Shown here piece by piece: positions 39,239 through 40,362 of a stretch of 40,362 nucleotides of DNA. The first letter of the stretch is position 1. Each line of letters begins with the position of its first letter. Below the pieces are notes generated by a model. It saw nothing but the letters and a program-made list of their open reading frames with translations. It had not been told where the DNA came from and searched no databases. Source of the DNA: Anaerolinea sp. (GTDB lineage: Bacteria > Chloroflexota > Anaerolineae > Anaerolineales > Villigracilaceae); contig DYNS01000001.1 of NCBI GenBank assembly GCA_020720965.1, forward strand, positions 1-40,362, in the 5' to 3' direction. The translations under genes and the position numbers were made by a program.

Positions 39239-40362
39239 ATGCCCAAAACAACCCTCCCTTACGGTTTGTGGAACTCTGGCATTCGCCCAGAGATGATGGC
39301 GGAGCGTCCCCGCCTGGATGACGCTCTTTTTGATACCCTCACCGAAACCCTGGTTTGGAAGGAAACCCGCGCCGGGCAATCCCTTCTCTTTGCCCGCCAG
39401 GGAGAAGACTCTCCCTTTGTCATTTCCAGTAGCCTGAAGGTGGGGGCGGGGGTTGGCTATGGCGGCGGAGATTTTACCGCCGGAGCCGGGATGGTCATCT
39501 TCGTCAGCGGCGGCAGGTTGTACCGCGTAAACCTGCCGGATGGACAGCCTCGCCCCATTACCCCCGCCTTTGGCGCGGCAGCCTCGCCTGCCCTCTCGCC
39601 GGATGGCTCTCTTGTCCTTTTCGTTCACTCTTACGAAGGGCAAGATTGCCTCGCTCTGGTCGATACGCAGGGCAGCGCCTGGCCCCAAAAACTCATCTCC
39701 GGTGCAGATTTTTACATGCAGCCCGCCTGGCATCCTTCCGGCGAGCAAATTGCCTGGGTGGAGTGGAATCATCCGCACATGCCCTGGGTTTCCAGCCGCA
39801 TCCAAACCGCCGACTTTCGCCAGGGGCAGGCAAGCACCCCTCGCCCTGTATGTGGCGATGAGAGTACGCCCACCTTTCAGCCCTGCTACTCGCCAGATGG
39901 CAGCTTCCTCGCCTTCCTTGCCGGGGATGGGGAGTGGGACAGCCTGCGCCTGCTTCATCTGCCAACCGGCGAAGAGCGCTCTCTTGTCCAAAATGTCAGT
40001 TTGCTAGACCCCGCCTGGGTGCAGGGAATGCGCCTGCTTGCCTGGCAAGGCTCGGAGTTGTATTTTCTTTCGCAGGAACGGGGGATTCGCTCGCTCTGGA
40101 GGCAGAACCCGCAAACCGGGCAGCCGCCTCAGCCGGTGGAGACCTCACCCTTCACCTGGCTCTCGCAAATCAGCATTTCCCCCGCCGGAAAAATCTCCCT
40201 GCTTGCCTCCTCTCCGCAGCATCCAGAGCAGTTAATTTGCCAGTCGGCGCAGGGCTGGCAGACGCTCGCCCGCACCGAGCGCAGTCCCCTCAACCCGGAG
40301 GAGATTTCCACCCCTCAAGACTTCACCTTCCTCACCGCCGGGGGCGCAAGCGCCCAGGCATG
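39239..40362 (+). CDS. S9-family (prolyl oligopeptidase-like) peptidase, N-terminal part
   Basis: 374 residues are visible before the window ends, with no stop. The sequence has repeated beta-propeller blades of the TolB/WD40-like kind, each with a phrase such as SPDGSLVLFV, HPSGEQIAWV or SPDGSFLAFLAG, and ends with SPLNPEEISTPQDFTF, the usual passage from the propeller to the alpha/beta hydrolase domain of dipeptidyl or acylaminoacyl peptidases. The catalytic Ser-Asp-His would lie beyond the edge, so activity cannot be judged. There is no signal peptide, so it is probably cytoplasmic. AGGAGA lies five bases before the ATG at 39239. Confidence 0.85.
   Translation, partial: MPKTTLPYGLWNSGIRPEMMAERPRLDDALFDTLTETLVWKETRAGQSLLFARQGEDSPFVISSSLKVGAGVGYGGGDFTAGAGMVIFVSGGRLYRVNLPDGQPRPITPAFGAAASPALSPDGSLVLFVHSYEGQDCLALVDTQGSAWPQKLISGADFYMQPAWHPSGEQIAWVEWNHPHMPWVSSRIQTADFRQGQASTPRPVCGDESTPTFQPCYSPDGSFLAFLAGDGEWDSLRLLHLPTGEERSLVQNVSLLDPAWVQGMRLLAWQGSELYFLSQERGIRSLWRQNPQTGQPPQPVETSPFTWLSQISISPAGKISLLASSPQHPEQLICQSAQGWQTLARTERSPLNPEEISTPQDFTFLTAGGASAQA

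Noticed and set aside
39005..39991. A 328-codon open frame antisense to the S9 peptidase gene
   Set aside because: The plus strand has beta-propeller repeats, a Shine-Dalgarno and a promoter; the minus frame has none and overlaps the Cys-rich gene in another frame.

Overview
The window is a gene-dense, moderately GC-rich stretch of a bacterial chromosome. Protein content and gene order suggest a member of the Chloroflexota, probably class Anaerolineae: a complete 14-subunit complex I operon, a PucC/BCD-type transporter, a B-box zinc-finger membrane protein and recN next to nadK. This assignment is an inference from recognised families, not from a marker gene; no rRNA or tRNA gene was found.

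Layout. (1) 1-4997, minus strand: a partial PucC-like MFS transporter at the left edge, preceded by a compact operon read from a strong promoter near 5007-5035: a membrane-tethered Cas4/RecB-like nuclease split over two coupled genes, then NAD kinase, a B-box membrane protein and recN, closed by a hairpin terminator. (2) 5063-8785, minus: a P-loop kinase-like gene of lower GC, gatB, a PaaG-like enoyl-CoA hydratase/isomerase and a small acidic protein. (3) 8951-24196, plus: nuoA-B-C-D-E, an embedded HEPN/MNT toxin-antitoxin-like pair, then nuoF-G-H-I-J-K-L-M-N, ending in a bidirectional terminator. (4) 24260-30415, minus: gltD and gltB (glutamate synthase), with a perfect 10-bp inverted repeat centred about 42 bases upstream of the predicted start of transcription. 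(5) 30605-36688, plus: thioredoxin, a 2-aminoadipate-type aminotransferase, PcrA/UvrD helicase, a sugar-phosphate nucleotidyltransferase and an aspartate-type aminotransferase. (6) 36730-39075, minus: a DEAD-box RNA helicase with a structured leader of about 240 bases, and a 71-residue Cys-rich protein. (7) 39239-40362, plus: the N-terminal part of an S9-type peptidase, cut by the window edge.

How they work together. The nuo genes encode all 14 core subunits of a proton-pumping NADH:quinone oxidoreductase with every Fe-S ligand set intact, including the off-path N7 cluster of NuoG. GltBD assimilates ammonia, and the aminotransferases draw on the glutamate pool. RecN, PcrA and the split nuclease are DNA repair functions.

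Most notable points: the Cas4-like nuclease whose four cluster cysteines lie on two translationally coupled membrane polypeptides with no cas genes nearby; the HEPN/MNT pair spliced with near-zero spacing into the complex I operon; a degenerate heptamer repeat that occurs both between nuoF and nuoG and inside nuoG; the attenuator-like deaD leader; and two palindromic operators at about -42 of predicted promoters (gltB and the Cys-rich gene).
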